Assembly (NCBI RefSeq): GCF_041260665.1
Contig: NZ_JBGCCT010000029.1
Coordinates: forward strand, 1 to 64,000
Length of the DNA stretch: 64,000 nt
Source of the DNA: Catenulispora sp. GP43
GTDB lineage: Bacteria > Actinomycetota > Actinomycetes > Streptomycetales > Catenulisporaceae
Reading direction: 5' to 3'
Below are positions 53,375 through 61,236 of this stretch, one piece after another (position 1 is the first letter of the stretch; each line of letters begins with the position of its first letter). A model generated the notes under the pieces. It had not been told where the DNA came from. It saw only the letters and a program-made list of their open reading frames with translations, and did not search any database. Position numbers and translations under genes: made by a program.

Positions 53375-54673
53375 TCACTGCGTGAGCAGCGCGTTCGCCT
53401 GGTTGACGGTGTTGTCCAGGGCCTGCTTGGAGGTCTCCTTGCCGGTCATCGCCTTGGCGATCTCCTGGTTCAGGATCGTGTTCATCGCGTCGGTCCAGAT
53501 CGGCGGGGTGAAGTTCACCGCGGTCTGCATGTCCTTGTACGCGATCACCGCGGCGTCGCCCTGCGAGGTGCCGTCGCTCTTGCTGTACTGCGGGTCGTTC
53601 GCCGAGGCGGCCGAGCCCGGCAGGAAGCCCGGGGCCAGCTTGATGAACGCGGTCTGGTTCTCGTTGTTCGTCACGAACTCGGCGAAGGCCAGCGCCAGCG
53701 GCAGGTTCTTGCTCTTGCTGGCGACCGACAGGCCCTGCACGTACAGCGGCGCGGTGTCCAGCGCCGGGGACGGGACCACGTTCGGGGCCAGGGTCGGGTT
53801 GTCCTGCTGGAGGCTGGTGATCAGGTTGCCGCCGCCGGTGGTCCAGGCCACCTGCTGCTTGCTGAACAGCGTGGAGTTGCCCTCGTAGCTGTTGTCCAGC
53901 ACGTTCGAGGGGAGGTACCCGGCCTTGTAGGCGGCGGTGTACTTGTCCAGCATCGCCTCGGCCGGCGCGGTGTTGAAGGCGAACTTCGTGCCGTCGTCGG
54001 ACAGCAGCTTGGTGCCGGTGTTCGCGATGTCCGACAGGCCCGGGGCGCGGGACATCAGGTAGTCCTTGCCGCCGGACTTGTCGTGCATGGTCTTGGCCTG
54101 GGCGACCAGGTCGTCGAAGGTCTTCGGCGGGTTGGACGCGTCCAGGCCGTCCTTGGCCATCATCGTCTTGTTCCAGTAGCTCACGTCGGTGCCGAGGTAC
54201 CAGGGGAAGCCGAAGTCCTGGGAGCCGCCGGAGATGTCCTGGTAGTTGTACGCGCTCAGGCCGCTCTTGACGTAGTCCGTCGTCAGGCTCGCGTCGTTCT
54301 GCTTCAGGTCCAGCAGGTTGCCGGTCTTGGCCACGGCGTGCGCGATGTCCGGCGGCAGGTTGATCACGTCGGGCAGGCTGCCGGTGGAGACCTGGCTGGC
54401 CACCTTGGTCGGGTAGCCGTCGCCGGGCTGGTCGATCCAGTTGATGTCCGTGCCCGGGTGCGCGGCCTTGAAGTCGGCGATCAGCTTGGTGAAGTACGGC
54501 GTGAACTTGTCGTTCTTCAGCGACCAGGTCTGGAAGGTGATCGAGCCGGACAGCGCCGCGGTCGTGGAGACCGTCTTGTTCGCGTCCGTGGAGGAGGACT
54601 TGCTCCCGACGCCGCAGCCCGCCAGCAGCGTCGCGGTGACGGCTATGGCGGATACCGCTGTGATCCTGCGCAT
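53375..54673 (-). CDS. Sugar-binding lipoprotein of ABC transporter
   Basis: A 432-residue extracellular solute-binding protein of family 1. The lipobox is LLAGC (Cys20 from the chosen start), so it is lipid-anchored after cleavage. The conserved hinge regions are visible around WSLKNDKFTPYFTKLIADFKAAHPG and ALAFAEFV. I chose the ATG at 54673, with GGGAG eight bases upstream. Another ATG at 54679 lies only two bases from that site. It is the first gene of the sugar operon and is divergent from the LacI gene. Confidence 0.93.
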   Translation of the reverse strand: MRRITAVSAIAVTATLLAGCGVGSKSSSTDANKTVSTTAALSGSITFQTWSLKNDKFTPYFTKLIADFKAAHPGTDINWIDQPGDGYPTKVASQVSTGSLPDVINLPPDIAHAVAKTGNLLDLKQNDASLTTDYVKSGLSAYNYQDISGGSQDFGFPWYLGTDVSYWNKTMMAKDGLDASNPPKTFDDLVAQAKTMHDKSGGKDYLMSRAPGLSDIANTGTKLLSDDGTKFAFNTAPAEAMLDKYTAAYKAGYLPSNVLDNSYEGNSTLFSKQQVAWTTGGGNLITSLQQDNPTLAPNVVPSPALDTAPLYVQGLSVASKSKNLPLALAFAEFVTNNENQTAFIKLAPGFLPGSAASANDPQYSKSDGTSQGDAAVIAYKDMQTAVNFTPPIWTDAMNTILNQEIAKAMTGKETSKQALDNTVNQANALLTQ

Positions 54674-54735
54674 GGTCATGACTCCCGGCTTTCCGTGTGA
54701 GGGGGTTCGTGGTGGAGGTGCGTTCGGGGAGTGCT

Positions 54736-54751
54736 CTCTCGTTCACGAGAG
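54736..54751. promoter_or_regulatory. Inverted repeat CTCTCG-TTCA-CGAGAG
   Basis: Perfect 6-bp arms with a 4-base centre in the divergent sugar-operon/LacI gap. It could fold or bind a dimer. Confidence 0.4.
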
Positions 54752-54775
54752 TTTTACTAAACCGCTCTAGTGAAA
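54752..54775. promoter_or_regulatory. LacI-type operator candidate
   Basis: A quasi-palindrome of TTTTACTAAACC against GCTCTAGTGAAA matches 9 of 12 positions around a CG centre, like LacI-family operators. It lies in the gap between the LacI gene and the binding-protein gene. Confidence 0.5.
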
Positions 54776-54847
54776 TGGGACTATGCTCTGCGTCATCCGG
54801 GGTGTCAAGGGGCGAGACGACCCCCACCGGGGAAGGGATACCGATTC

Positions 54848-55879
54848 GTGACCAGGCCCACGATCGACGACATCGCCCGCAGTGCCGGGGTGTCCAAGAG
54901 CGCCGTGTCGTTCGCGCTGAACGACCGCCCTGGCGTAAGCCCCGCCACCCGGGAGCGGATCCTGCGCGTCGCCTCGGAGATGAACTGGCGGCCACACAAG
55001 GCGGCGCGCGCTCTGGGCGGCGCCCGCGCCGACGCCGTCGGCCTGGTGGTCGCGCGCCCGGCGCAGACCATCGGCGCCGAGCCGTTCTTCGGCCTGCTGC
55101 TGGCCGGTCTGCAGGCCGGGCTCTCGGCCCGCTCGGTGGCCCTGCACCTGATGATCGTCGAGGACACCGCGGCCGAGATCGAGGTCTACCGGCGCTGGAC
55201 CTCCGAGCGGCATGTGGACGGCTTCGTCCTGGTCGACCTGCAGCACCGGGACAAGCGCGTGCCGGTCCTGGAGGGCCTGGGCGTCCCGGCGGTGGTGATC
55301 GGCGGGCCGGGCGGGCACGGCACGCTGCCCAGCGTCTGGGCCGACGACCGCGAGGCGATGCTGTCGCTGGTGGACTACCTGGCCGCGCTCGGCCACTGCC
55401 GGATCGCGCACGTCGCCGGCGACGAGGCCTTCCACCACACCCGGCGCCGCATCCGGGCGCTGAAGGACGCGGCCCGTCGCCTGCACCTGGTGGACGCGGT
55501 CTCGGTCCCCACCGACTTCAGCGACGCCCAGGGCGCCTCGGCCACCCGCGCGCTGCTGAGCAGCCCGAACCGGCCCAGCGCGCTGATCTTCGACTCGGAC
55601 GTGATGGCGGTCGCCGGGCTCGCGGTGGCCGCGGAGATGGGGGTGGCGGTGCCGGCCGGGCTGTCGGTGGTCTCCTTCGAGGACTCGCTGCTCACCCGGA
55701 TCGTGCACCCGGCGATCACCGCGCTGAGCCGCGACACCTTCGCCCTCGGCGGCCAGGTCGCGGCGATGCTGCTGGCCGCGATCGACGAGCCGGGATCGGG
55801 GCGCGACGTGCAGAGCGCCACGCCCCGGCTCACGGTGCGCGAGAGCACCCGCGCCCCTTACAGCGACCGCGGGGCATGA
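54848..55879 (+). CDS. LacI family transcriptional regulator
   Basis: A 343-residue LacI-type repressor. The N-terminal helix-turn-helix is IDDIARSAGVSKSAVSFALNDRPGVSPATRERI, with a hinge near residue 50, followed by a periplasmic-binding-type sugar domain. The GTG at 54848 has AAGGGA about nine bases upstream. It is divergent from the sugar operon and very likely its repressor. Its stop (TGA 55877) lies inside the first of two TGAACCGGTTCA palindromes. Confidence 0.92.
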   Translation: MTRPTIDDIARSAGVSKSAVSFALNDRPGVSPATRERILRVASEMNWRPHKAARALGGARADAVGLVVARPAQTIGAEPFFGLLLAGLQAGLSARSVALHLMIVEDTAAEIEVYRRWTSERHVDGFVLVDLQHRDKRVPVLEGLGVPAVVIGGPGGHGTLPSVWADDREAMLSLVDYLAALGHCRIAHVAGDEAFHHTRRRIRALKDAARRLHLVDAVSVPTDFSDAQGASATRALLSSPNRPSALIFDSDVMAVAGLAVAAEMGVAVPAGLSVVSFEDSLLTRIVHPAITALSRDTFALGGQVAAMLLAAIDEPGSGRDVQSATPRLTVRESTRAPYSDRGA

Positions 55880-55910
55880 ACCGGTTCAGCGAATCAGGTG
55901 AACCGGTTCA
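55877..55910. promoter_or_regulatory. Two TGAACCGGTTCA palindromes 22 bp apart
   Basis: Perfect 12-bp palindromes occupy 55877-55888 and 55899-55910. The centre-to-centre distance is 22 bp, about two helical turns. They have the CG-centred form of LacI-family operators and precede the gene at 56009. Confidence 0.7.
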
Positions 55911-56008
55911 GTAACCGACCGTCACCTCCCACGAACAGCCCACCCCGCTTGCCCCGCCGCCCCGCCTGCACTGGCCTGGAGGGAGAACACGCGGATGGGA
56001 GGACGATC

Positions 56009-56647
56009 ATGTTCGTCCGCAGCCTCTACATCACCACCGATCCGGCGGACGTCGGCCCGGCCCTGGACGTGATCGCCAAGTCGGTCCCCGGGATGATGGC
56101 CGAACAGCCCGGGTTCGACGGGATCGGCGTCTTCGCCGACCGGACCCTGGGCAAGATCCTCACCGGCTCCTGGTGGGAGACCGAGCAGGCGCTGAAGGAC
56201 AGCGACGAGAACCTGCGCGACCGGCGCACCGAGATGCTGGCGCGGTTCGTCTCGACGATCACCACCATGAACCTGGAGGCGGCGGCCTTCACCCGGCCCG
56301 CCGCGGCGACCAGCGGCGGCTTCCGGCTCCAGCGGATGGCCTTCGCCCCGGACCACGCCGACCGCCTCGTCCAGGCCTTCAAGGAGGTCGGCCTGCCACG
56401 GTTGCAGGAGCTCGACGGCTTCCAGGGCGCCAGCCTGCTCCTGGAGCGGAACCTCGGCATGGCCGGGGTGAGCGTGATCTTCCAGGACATGGACGCGCTG
56501 GCGGCCTCGCGCGGCCCGCAGGCCGCGATCCGGAGGGCGGCGTTCGAGCAGATGAAGGAGGGTGTCCAGCTGATCGCCCTGGAGGAGTTCGAGGTCGTGG
56601 AGCTGGACCTGCCGACATCCAACCCGATCAAGCGGCCCGGCTACTGA
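56009..56647 (+). CDS. Uncharacterized protein, possible tandem ABM-like domains
   Basis: A 212-residue soluble protein with two similar halves of about 100 residues, each with an alpha/beta pattern of dimeric ferredoxin-like (ABM) folds (YITTDPADVGPALDVIAKSVPGM and FAPDHADRLVQAFKEVGLPRL). The function is unknown; such folds occur in monooxygenases and small stress proteins. The ATG at 56009 has GGGAGGA six bases upstream. Two LacI-type operators precede it, so it may belong to the LacI regulon. Confidence 0.68.
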   Translation: MFVRSLYITTDPADVGPALDVIAKSVPGMMAEQPGFDGIGVFADRTLGKILTGSWWETEQALKDSDENLRDRRTEMLARFVSTITTMNLEAAAFTRPAAATSGGFRLQRMAFAPDHADRLVQAFKEVGLPRLQELDGFQGASLLLERNLGMAGVSVIFQDMDALAASRGPQAAIRRAAFEQMKEGVQLIALEEFEVVELDLPTSNPIKRPGY

Positions 56648-56728
56648 GCCGGCTGCCGAACACCCTCCTGAGAGGGTGTGGCGCATATAACAGCAAGACC
56701 CGGCAGGGAGCACTACAGGTTGGCTTCG

Positions 56729-56734
56729 TAGAAT
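56729..56734 (+). promoter_or_regulatory. Candidate -10 box, leaderless ABC ATPase gene
   Basis: TAGAAT is followed by seven bases and ATG at 56742. Confidence 0.5.
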
Positions 56735-56741
56735 CTCCGCT

Positions 56742-57668
56742 ATGGGACAAGCAGCCGTAGAAGTGACCGGCCTGGTCAAGAGGTACGGCGCCAAGACCGC
56801 GGTGGACGGCCTGGACCTGCGCGTGCAGACCGGGACCATCACCGCCGTGCTCGGCCCGAACGGGGCCGGCAAGACCTCGACCATCGAGTGCTGCGAGGGG
56901 TACCGCCGGCCCGACGGCGGCACCGTCCGCGTGCTCGGGCTGGACCCGGTCGCCCAGGGTGAGCAGCTGCGGCCGCGGATCGGCGTGATGCTGCAGTCCG
57001 GCGGCATCTACCCCAGCGTGCGCGCGGTGGAGATGCTCAAGCACACCGCCAAGCTCTACGCGAACCCCCTGGACACCGACGCGCTGATCGAGCGCCTGGG
57101 CCTGGGCTCGGCCGGCCGGACCACGTTCCGGCGGCTGTCCGGCGGGCAGCAGCAGCGGCTCTCGCTGGCGCTGGCCGTGGTCGGGCGGCCGGAGCTGGTG
57201 TTCCTGGACGAGCCCACCGCCGGCCTGGACGTGCAGGCCCGGCACGCCACCTGGGAGCTGATCGAGCAGCTGCGGGCCGACGGCGTCACCGTGGTGCTCA
57301 CCACCCACCTGCTGGACGAGGCCGAGCGGCTGGCCGACACCGTGGCGATCGTCGACTCCGGCAAGGTGATCGCGCACGACACCCCGGCTGCCCTGGCGGC
57401 GGCCGACGGCACCGCCGAGACCGCGATCCGCTTCACCGCGCCGCCCGGCCTGGACCTGGCCGGGCTGCTGGCCACGCTGCCGGCCGGCCTGACCGCCGTC
57501 GAGCAGCCGCCGGGCGCCTACACGGTGGCCGGCGACATCACTCCGGACGCCCTGGCCAAGGTGACCGCGTGGTGTGCCGCCAAGGACGTGATGCCGCAGG
57601 GGCTGAGCGTGGGACGCCGTACCCTCGAAGATGCCTTCCTCGATCTCACCGGACGGGACCTCCGTTGA
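56742..57668 (+). CDS. ABC transporter ATP-binding protein, ABC-2 type
   Basis: A 308-residue ATPase. Walker A is GPNGAGKTS, signature LSGGQQQR, Walker B LVFLDEPTAGLD, and H-loop LTTHLLDEAE. The C-terminal 80 residues are a DrrA-like extension. It is coupled to the following permease (TTGA overlap). It may export a drug, lipid or haem-related compound. I remember a similar pair beside ctaA in other actinobacteria. Confidence 0.92.
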   Translation: MGQAAVEVTGLVKRYGAKTAVDGLDLRVQTGTITAVLGPNGAGKTSTIECCEGYRRPDGGTVRVLGLDPVAQGEQLRPRIGVMLQSGGIYPSVRAVEMLKHTAKLYANPLDTDALIERLGLGSAGRTTFRRLSGGQQQRLSLALAVVGRPELVFLDEPTAGLDVQARHATWELIEQLRADGVTVVLTTHLLDEAERLADTVAIVDSGKVIAHDTPAALAAADGTAETAIRFTAPPGLDLAGLLATLPAGLTAVEQPPGAYTVAGDITPDALAKVTAWCAAKDVMPQGLSVGRRTLEDAFLDLTGRDLR

Positions 57669-58498
57669 CCACGACCGCCTCCGCCGACGACACCGCCGAC
57701 ACGGGCTCCGTGAACGCCGCCCGCCGCCCCGCGTCCCTGAGCTTCACCCCGAAGCCCGGCGCGGCCCCGGCCTCCCGCATGATCCTCGCGCAGGCCGCGC
57801 ACGAGGTCCGCCTGATGCTCCGCAACCCCGAGCAGCTGCTGCTGACCATAGTGGTCCCGGCGCTGATGATGGTCCTGTTCTCCGGCGAGTCGCTGGTCGC
57901 CACCTCCGGCCCCGGCAAGCGCATCGACTTCTACGCCCCGGGCCTGTTCGGTGCCGCGGTGCTGTCCACGGCGTTCACCGGCCTGGCCATCGCCACCGGC
58001 TTCGAGCGCCGCTACGGCGTGCTCAAGCGCATGGGGGCCACGCCGCTGCCGCGCTGGGGCCTGATCGTGGCCAAGGCGCTGTGCGTGCTGTGCGTCGAGG
58101 TGATCCAGATCGCGCTGCTGTCGGCGATCGCCCTGGCGATGGGCTGGAAGCCGCACGGCGACCCGCTGGCCGTGGCCGTGCTGATCGTCCTGGCCACCGC
58201 CACCTTCGCGGGCCTGGCCATGCTCATGGCCGGCACGCTGCGCGCCGAGGCCACCCTGGGCCTGGCGAACTTCGTGTTCCTGCTGCTGCTGGCCGGCGGC
58301 GGCGTGATCATCCCGCTGTCCAAGTTCCCCTCGGGCGTGCGCCACGTACTGGACGCCCTCCCGATCAGCGCCCTCACCAACGGCCTGCGCGACGTGCTCC
58401 AGCACGGCGCCACGCTGCCCTGGGCGAACGTCGGTATCCTCGCCGCCTGGGCCGTCGCCGCGATCGCGGTGGCCGCCCGGACCTTCAAATGGGAGTAG
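57665..58498 (+). CDS. ABC-2 type transporter permease
   Basis: A 277-residue membrane protein with about six transmembrane segments after a hydrophilic N-terminus of about 45 residues, typical of DrrB-like ABC-2 permeases (QAAHEVRLMLRNPEQLLLTIVVPALMMVLF). TTG 57665 overlaps the ATPase stop. The frame is open further upstream inside the ATPase gene, but this part is not coding. It is followed eight bases later by ctaA. Confidence 0.88.
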   Translation: MTTTASADDTADTGSVNAARRPASLSFTPKPGAAPASRMILAQAAHEVRLMLRNPEQLLLTIVVPALMMVLFSGESLVATSGPGKRIDFYAPGLFGAAVLSTAFTGLAIATGFERRYGVLKRMGATPLPRWGLIVAKALCVLCVEVIQIALLSAIALAMGWKPHGDPLAVAVLIVLATATFAGLAMLMAGTLRAEATLGLANFVFLLLLAGGGVIIPLSKFPSGVRHVLDALPISALTNGLRDVLQHGATLPWANVGILAAWAVAAIAVAARTFKWE

Positions 58499-58505
58499 CA
58501 GGACG

Positions 58506-59552
58506 ATGACGCAGACCGCCGGGGACGCCCCGGCCAGCGAGCAGGCGGCGGCCCCGGCGGACGGGGCGAAGGTGCCCGCTCAGGCCGGGCCCACGCCCAC
58601 CAGTGCGCGCCCCGCGGCCACCGGCCTCGTCTCCCGCATCCTCACCTGGCGCACCACCCCGGCGATCCTCACCTGGACCTGCTTCGCCGCCTTCGTCGCC
58701 AACATCGGCGTCATCGTCACCGGCGGCGCGGTCCGCCTCACCGACTCCGGCCTGGGCTGCCCGACCTGGCCCACCTGCACCGACGGCAGCCTGGTCCCGA
58801 CCAGCCGGCTCGGCGCGTACGGCGTCGTGGAGTTCACCAACCGCATGCTCACCTTCGCGGTCTCGGTGGTCGTCGGCGCGGCGATCATCGCGTGCATGCG
58901 CTGGCACCCGCGCCGCGCGGTGCTGAACAAGCTGTCCTGGACGCTGTTCGTCGGCGTCGTGGTCCAGGCGGTCATCGGCGGCATCTCGGTGCGCACCCAC
59001 CTGGCCCCGATCTGGGTCTCCCTGCACATGCTGGTGTCCATGGGCATGGTCGCGCTGTCGTACGTCCTGTGGGTCCGCAGCCGCGAGCCCAACGACGCCG
59101 CCCCCACCCCGACCGTCCAGCCGGTCCTGCGCACCCTCGGCTACGTCCTCACCGCCGGCGTCGGCGCGCTCCTGATCGCCGGCACGATCGTCACCGGCAG
59201 CGGTCCGCACTCCGGCGCCAAGGCCGGCGACCCGGGCCACAAGCGCTTCCCGCTCAGCCCGGCCAACGCCACCCAGCTGCACGCCGACCTGGTGTTCCTG
59301 GTCGTCGGCCTGACCGTGGCGCTGTGGTTCGCGCTGAAGGCCACCGGGGCCGCGCCCCGGATCCTGAACACGGTGCGCGACCTGTTCCTGCTGCTGATGG
59401 CGCAGGGCGTGATCGGCTACGTGCAGTACTTCACCCACCTGCCGGTCCTGCTGGTCGGGATCCACATGTTCGGCGCGGCCATCGTGTGGGCCGCGACGTG
59501 GCGGGTGCTGCTGGCGATGCGGGAGCGGAAGGCCTTCGCCGCGGCGGTCTGA
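58506..59552 (+). CDS. ctaA: Haem A synthase (COX15/CtaA family)
   Basis: Oxidises haem O to haem A for aa3-type cytochrome oxidase, in the membrane. The 348-residue protein has about eight transmembrane helices after a 45-residue hydrophilic leader. Conserved segments are GGAVRLTDSGLGCPTWPTC, EFTNRMLTF, HMLVSM, TGSGPHSG, HADLVF and GIHMFGA, containing the haem-ligand histidines. A cysteine pair is in the first loop. It lies after the ABC-2 genes and before a strong hairpin. ctaB is 3 kb away on the other strand. Confidence 0.95.
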   Translation: MTQTAGDAPASEQAAAPADGAKVPAQAGPTPTSARPAATGLVSRILTWRTTPAILTWTCFAAFVANIGVIVTGGAVRLTDSGLGCPTWPTCTDGSLVPTSRLGAYGVVEFTNRMLTFAVSVVVGAAIIACMRWHPRRAVLNKLSWTLFVGVVVQAVIGGISVRTHLAPIWVSLHMLVSMGMVALSYVLWVRSREPNDAAPTPTVQPVLRTLGYVLTAGVGALLIAGTIVTGSGPHSGAKAGDPGHKRFPLSPANATQLHADLVFLVVGLTVALWFALKATGAAPRILNTVRDLFLLLMAQGVIGYVQYFTHLPVLLVGIHMFGAAIVWAATWRVLLAMRERKAFAAAV

Positions 59553-59563
59553 TACAAACACAG

Positions 59564-59598
59564 GCGTGCCCGGCCCGATGCTCGCGGGCCGGGCACGC
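59564..59598. terminator. Bidirectional hairpin between ctaA and the convergent gene
   Basis: GCGTGCCCGGCCCG and CGGGCCGGGCACGC pair over 14 bp with a 7-base loop. It lies between the ctaA stop (59552) and the stop of the minus-strand gene (59609), so it can serve both. Confidence 0.75.
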
Positions 59599-59608
59599 TC
59601 ATGCGGTG

Positions 59609-60610
59609 TCAGTGCTGGGTGTTGTCGATGTAGGGAACCAGACTCTGCTTCGCCTGCTGGGCCACCTGCGCCGGGACGGTCAACCCCCACTGCGCGTCCA
59701 TCACCATTGCCACGAGCTGGTCGATCGAGAGCAGCGAGTCCTTGCGCGACGGGGTGACGGGGTGGAGCGGCTGATTCGGCGGGCTGTAGAAGTTGGTCGC
59801 GTTGATGGAGAGCACGGTGCCGTTCTGGAACACCCGCGTCGCTTCGTTGACGTAAGCGCCCGCTGTGGCCGAGTCCACGCCCCGGCCATCGCCACTCTGC
59901 CGATAGGACAGCACGACGCTGCCATCCGGCTCGACGACAGCCTCGCAGTCGCTGACCTGGCCGGGGTTCAATTCCTGCTCCGTCGTGCAGTCCGTGACTT
60001 TCGTTATGCCCGGACTGTTTTGCGCGACATGCGCACTCAGCGCGGTGAGCTTCCCGCTCCCGTCGTCCACGGACATGTACCCGATCGTCTCCACCCCCAG
60101 CTGCGTGGGGCGGTAGCTGTCCTGGCCACCGTAGTTCGCGGTGACCAGGCCCGAGGGAAGCAGCAGCTTGACGATCGCGGCGGTCGAGCGGCCGTCGATG
60201 AGCACCCGGCCGGCTCCGGGCTGCGGCGCGGGCACCCGGTGGATGGTCAGGCCGGGATCCTCCAGCTGTGACAACGGAGTCGGCGTCGTCGTGTTCGGAG
60301 GTGCCGTCGTGGTGGGAGGAGGTGTCGTGGACGGCGGCCGCGCACTCAGCCCGGGCGTCGCCGACGTCGACGGCGACGTCGCCCCCGCAGCCCCCACGGA
60401 CGCCTTCTCCGGCCTGCCCGCCCCGCCGCTGAACGCCACCGCCCCGGCGGTCACCCCCAGCACCGCCACCACGCTCAGCGCGCCGGTGACCGCGCGCGTG
60501 CGCACCACCCGCGCCCGCGCCCCGGCGAACACCGCCGCCGGCCCGCCGACGACCGGCGGCTCCTCCCCGATCCCCTGCCCCAGCAGGTCTCTGATCTCGT
60601 ACTCATTCAT
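59609..60610 (-). CDS. Single-pass membrane protein paired with SigE-type sigma factor
   Basis: A 333-residue protein with a short cytoplasmic N-terminus (about 1-40), one transmembrane segment (about 43-63), a Thr/Pro/Ser-rich linker (about 75-115) and an extracellular domain to residue 333. It has no recognised domain. It overlaps the sigma-factor stop (ATGA), so it is probably its anti-sigma factor or signal partner, although the anti-sigma zinc motif (HxxxCxxC) is absent. It ends at the terminator shared with ctaA. Confidence 0.7.
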   Translation of the reverse strand: MNEYEIRDLLGQGIGEEPPVVGGPAAVFAGARARVVRTRAVTGALSVVAVLGVTAGAVAFSGGAGRPEKASVGAAGATSPSTSATPGLSARPPSTTPPPTTTAPPNTTTPTPLSQLEDPGLTIHRVPAPQPGAGRVLIDGRSTAAIVKLLLPSGLVTANYGGQDSYRPTQLGVETIGYMSVDDGSGKLTALSAHVAQNSPGITKVTDCTTEQELNPGQVSDCEAVVEPDGSVVLSYRQSGDGRGVDSATAGAYVNEATRVFQNGTVLSINATNFYSPPNQPLHPVTPSRKDSLLSIDQLVAMVMDAQWGLTVPAQVAQQAKQSLVPYIDNTQH

Positions 60611-61143
60611 GCCATGGCCCCTTCCGAGCCGATGCCGAGTCCGAGCCGGTCGTCCTGGAGCACCGTCCGCAGCGCGGCGAGCGCCCGCGCGCTCTGGCTC
60701 TTCACCGTGCCCGTCGAGACTCCGAGCAGGTCCGCGGTCTCCTCGACGCTGCGGTCCTCCCAGTAGCGGAGCACCACCGTCGCCCGCTGCCGGGGCGGAA
60801 GCCCGCGCAGAGCGGAGAGCACAGTGAGCTTGAGGTCACTGTCCCCGCTCCCGCTGTCGGCCACCTCCACCGGCTCGGCCCACGACCGCTCCCGGCGCCG
60901 CCACAGCCGGCGGTTCTCGTCCAGGAACAGCCGCAGCAGGACCTGCCGGGAGTAGGCGTCCAGGCTCTCCACGCGGCCGCGCCGGGCGGCCACCACGACC
61001 TTGACCAGCGTGACCTGCACGAGGTCCTCGGCGCGGTGCCAGTCCCCGCACAACAGGTACGCCGTTCGGCGCAACGCCAGGTACCGCCCCTGGACGAACT
61101 CCTCGAGTTCGTCCTCGACGGCCGCCTTGTCTCCCCGCGCCAT
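60607..61143 (-). CDS. SigE-type (ECF) RNA polymerase sigma factor
   Basis: A 178-residue ECF sigma factor of the SigE-like group common in actinobacteria. Region 2 is FVQGRYLALRRTAYLLCGDWHRAEDLVQVTLVKV, and region 4 is GLPPRQRATVVLRYWEDRSVEETADLLGVSTGTVKSQSARALAALR. The ATG at 61143 has GGAGGGG upstream; a longer form starts 12 codons earlier. It is coupled to a membrane protein that may control it. Its promoters are unknown. Confidence 0.9.
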   Translation of the reverse strand: MARGDKAAVEDELEEFVQGRYLALRRTAYLLCGDWHRAEDLVQVTLVKVVVAARRGRVESLDAYSRQVLLRLFLDENRRLWRRRERSWAEPVEVADSGSGDSDLKLTVLSALRGLPPRQRATVVLRYWEDRSVEETADLLGVSTGTVKSQSARALAALRTVLQDDRLGLGIGSEGAMA

Positions 61144-61236
61144 GCGCTGTCCCCTCCGGCCGGCTCGATCTTCTGTCACCGGTCCTAGAGGGGTCGGCCC
61201 GGGCGCCAGGTTGCTCGGGCCGGCAAACTTCTCCGC

